The position numbers and the translations under genes are program-made. A DNA stretch of 6,808 bases from a bacterium (GTDB lineage Bacteria; Armatimonadota; Chthonomonadetes; Chthonomonadales; Chthonomonadaceae): the NCBI GenBank assembly GCA_021805405.1, contig JAJZFK010000276.1, positions 1-6,808 on the forward strand, given 5' to 3'. The notes under the pieces were generated by a model, which had not been told where the DNA came from, did not search any database, and worked only from the letters and a program-made list of their open reading frames with translations. Numbering within the stretch: the stretch's first letter is position 1; every line of letters begins with the position of its first letter. Of the stretch, positions 4,804 through 6,808 are shown one piece after another.

Positions 4804-5790
4804 ATGACAGAACGGCAGTTTGTAGAAAAGAAACGTGCAGGCTGGGAGCGTCTCTCCTTGCTTCTTGACAAGGCTACCACTACTGGCGGCCTTAGGCGAA
4901 TGAGCCGCGAGGAGCTTAACGATATCACGCCGCTTTACCGACGGGTCTCCTCTGATTTGGCAATGGCGCGTACGCGTAATCTCAATCCTGACCTTGTAGA
5001 GCATCTCAATCACCTAACGGCACGTGCGCATGCCCAGATCTTTACGGATCACCAGCGTGCAAGTGCCGTGCAGGCAGTTTGGCGGTTTTATGCGTATGAT
5101 TTCCCAGCGCTTATCCAGAAGCGTAAGTGGTATTTTATCGCTTCGCTTTGCTTTAGTATTTTCGCCGCGGTGTACACCTACTGGCTTGTGCTTCATCATC
5201 CCGATATGCTGTACAAGTTTATTCCTCGGCAGTTTGCCAGCTCGGTAAACGTGTGGAAAAGCGGTAAGGTATCTTCACCGCCATCGGCACTATTTTCTGG
5301 TCTTCTCATGACGCACAACATTACCGTTGGCATAATGGTGTTTGTAGGCGGTATTCTATTTGCTCTACCCACCCTCTTCATGCTGTTTCAGAACGGAGCG
5401 TCCCTTGGCGCACTTGCGGCGCTCATGACCCAGGTGCACAGAAATAATACATTCTGGCCGGGGATTCTTCCGCATGGCATTGCCGAGCTAACCTCCATTT
5501 TCATCTGCGGTGCGGCTGGATTTAGGCTCGCTCACGCGATAATACTGCCTGGCAGGCTTGCGCGGCCGGACGCATTCAGGGATGCGGGACGCGACTCGAT
5601 TCAATTGGTGCTGGGGACATTGCCGTTACTCATTTTCGCCGGGCTAATAGAGGGAATGTTTTCGCACCTTAATATAAGCCCGGTACTGCGTCTCACCTTT
5701 GCAGGTATTAACGGAATATTCTGGTACCTGTATCTCTTTTTGCCACGGCGGGTAATTACGGGCGTCGACAGTCGCCCTAAACGGAACTAG
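4804..5790 (+). CDS. SpoIIM-like (DUF95) integral membrane protein
   Basis: A 328-residue protein of the stage II sporulation protein M-like family. The N-terminal 108 residues are soluble and helical (RQFVEKKRAGWERL, LYRRVSSDLAMAR, LVEHLNHLTARAHAQI), matching the usual opening of this family and fixing the start at this ATG. Membrane segments follow near residues 109-130, 172-195, 198-212, 226-248, 266-284 and 297-313. Family hallmarks are FSGLLMTHNITVGIMVFVGG, FQNGASLG (about 195-202) and LPHGIAELTSIFICGAAGF ending in a PGRLAR-like turn (222-254). SpoIIM proper acts in spore engulfment, but this broad family is widespread in non-sporulating bacteria, commonly near MoxR/DUF58/RDD genes, none of which is seen here. 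Function in this organism is unknown. It is separated from ahcY by a terminator and has its own promoter. It may be co-transcribed with the gene 57 nt downstream. Confidence 0.85.
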   Translation: MTERQFVEKKRAGWERLSLLLDKATTTGGLRRMSREELNDITPLYRRVSSDLAMARTRNLNPDLVEHLNHLTARAHAQIFTDHQRASAVQAVWRFYAYDFPALIQKRKWYFIASLCFSIFAAVYTYWLVLHHPDMLYKFIPRQFASSVNVWKSGKVSSPPSALFSGLLMTHNITVGIMVFVGGILFALPTLFMLFQNGASLGALAALMTQVHRNNTFWPGILPHGIAELTSIFICGAAGFRLAHAIILPGRLARPDAFRDAGRDSIQLVLGTLPLLIFAGLIEGMFSHLNISPVLRLTFAGINGIFWYLYLFLPRRVITGVDSRPKRN

Positions 5791-5847
5791 ACGGTTTATC
5801 AACACGTAACGAACTTTGCACGCCGAAAAGAATTGGAGCACACCCGC

Positions 5848-6808
5848 ATGATTCGTTCTGGCTCAAATCGTTCTGTAGCAGATGTAGCCTCAGAATTACG
5901 AGCAAAATACCCTGACACGCCATTTTTGGCACTTGGGCAATCTGTTTTTTGGGATGAACCAATGAAGGCAGTTCTGCGCCAAGTGCTAGACCGCAACGGC
6001 CTGGGTGGCAAAATTGTGGTTGGTGTGCACGACACAGACTATTTCGCAAAGTCTCCTGTTGGCTTACCGGGCCCGGGTAGGTTCGTAGCCATGGCACATA
6101 ACGACGGTACCACGAAATCCCTCTGGTCGGCTGCAGGCGAGGTGTCCACTCTGTTCGGCAGCGAAACCTTCCCTTCCCGCCATGAGTTTGTCCGTAGCGG
6201 CGTACCCATTCACAGGCTGGCAGCCAGCTCTACCCAGGGCGTACAGGCGTTCATAGACACGGTTACCGAAGCCTGGGGTTGGCGCGGGCTGGTGTATACA
6301 GGTTCTAGCGACCGAATAGTACATGCCCTTAAGCTGAGCGAAGTTGGCGATGGAATGATAGATATCCTGTCGTGGGGTTTTGAAGAGGCTGTTCGCCAGA
6401 TTGTGCCCGGCTGCTGTCAGAATGAAGCACGCAATACTGCAGATACACTCCTGGGGTATTGTCGGGAATACAGTGCCAATCATCCAGATCAGACATTGTC
6501 TGATCTTTTTCAATTTGTGCTTCCTCGTATTTATTCGCTACTGCTGGGGTACTCGCCAGATAATCTGGAAGTTACCTGTACGGCGCACCTGTTACGCCTG
6601 ACACCAGAAACCGCGCACCTTCCGCGCTTTCATTTTGTTGATCTGTTCCTGCGGCCAGAAACGCACCAAATTGCGGTTGATGCCTATAACCGCGTGGTTG
6701 CGGGCAGTGAAATCTATACTCTCGACCGCTTTGGGGCGGGTGCACTGCCATTTGACTGCTTTATACCCGGGCGAGGCCGCGGTACCCTGCGCATTACAAA
6801 GCGTGTGC
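5848..6808 (+). CDS. unrecognised protein, N-terminal 320 residues (runs off window)
   Basis: Frame 1 from ATG 5848 stays open for 320 codons to the window edge. GGAG (5835-5838) lies 9 nt before the ATG, and codon use looks like that of the neighbours, so this is a real gene. I do not recognise the family. Seen in the sequence: no signal peptide or membrane segment; an N-terminal alpha/beta-looking part with LALGQSVFWDEPMK (residues 28-40) and KIVVGVHDTDYFAK (55-68); a Gly/Pro turn (72-78) and HNDGTTKSLWSAAGEVSTLF (84-103); then alternating helical and strand segments including LVYTGSSDRIVHALK. Possibly functional polar residues are Trp35, Asp36 and Glu37, then His61, Asp62, Asp64 and Tyr65, then His84, Asn85 and Asp86. 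The HDTD and HND clusters could bind a metal or substrate, which is only a guess. It lies 57 nt after the SpoIIM-like gene with no terminator between, so the two are probably co-transcribed. Confidence 0.8.
   Translation, partial: MIRSGSNRSVADVASELRAKYPDTPFLALGQSVFWDEPMKAVLRQVLDRNGLGGKIVVGVHDTDYFAKSPVGLPGPGRFVAMAHNDGTTKSLWSAAGEVSTLFGSETFPSRHEFVRSGVPIHRLAASSTQGVQAFIDTVTEAWGWRGLVYTGSSDRIVHALKLSEVGDGMIDILSWGFEEAVRQIVPGCCQNEARNTADTLLGYCREYSANHPDQTLSDLFQFVLPRIYSLLLGYSPDNLEVTCTAHLLRLTPETAHLPRFHFVDLFLRPETHQIAVDAYNRVVAGSEIYTLDRFGAGALPFDCFIPGRGRGTLRITKRV

Noticed and set aside
6064..6513. Reverse-strand open frame of 149 codons opposite the unknown 3' gene
   Set aside because: The + strand frame is longer, uninterrupted for 320 codons and has a ribosome binding site. 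The reverse reading shows no recognisable motif.

Overview
The window is bacterial chromosomal DNA of moderate GC (roughly 50-55% by eye), with every supported gene on the + strand and compact spacing. Several traits point to a non-proteobacterial lineage of the Chloroflexota/Armatimonadota or deep Gram-positive kind: a DapL-type (one-step) lysine/diaminopimelate aminotransferase, the short thermophile/archaeal-type S-adenosylhomocysteinase, a TrmB-type regulator, and a SpoIIM-like membrane protein. This placement is an inference from gene content; no rRNA or other phylogenetic marker is present.

Layout. 1-87: last 28 codons of a cupin-domain protein. 88-368: intergenic DNA with no recognised RNA element, ending in a good sigma70-type promoter (306-334) and ribosome binding site. 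369-1535: dapL, starting at TTG rather than at an upstream in-frame GTG. 1610-2374 and 2388-2609: a membrane-embedded M50B-like metalloprotease followed 13 nt later by a tiny double zinc-ribbon protein, apparently one transcript. 2610-3009: 400 nt without a gene, holding an imperfect nested inverted repeat and ending in a promoter overlapped by a short palindrome. 3010-4712: a two-gene operon in which a short TrmB-family DNA-binding protein is translationally coupled (TTGA stop/start overlap) to S-adenosylhomocysteinase (ahcY). 4745-4773: a strong intrinsic terminator. 4771-4798: an extended -10 promoter so close to the next start codon that the mRNA should be leaderless. 4804-5790: a SpoIIM/DUF95-like integral membrane protein. 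5848-6808: the first 320 codons of a protein I do not recognise, running off the window.

How the genes fit together. DapL makes LL-diaminopimelate for lysine and peptidoglycan. AhcY clears S-adenosylhomocysteine in the methyl cycle, and the coupled TrmB-like protein is a natural candidate regulator of that step. The protease/zinc-ribbon pair and the SpoIIM-like/unknown pair look like two further small units without a known pathway. The main points for follow-up are the TrmB-ahcY coupling with its candidate operator, the predicted leaderless transcript, and the unrecognised 3'-terminal gene. I found no mobile element, CRISPR array, tRNA or rRNA.
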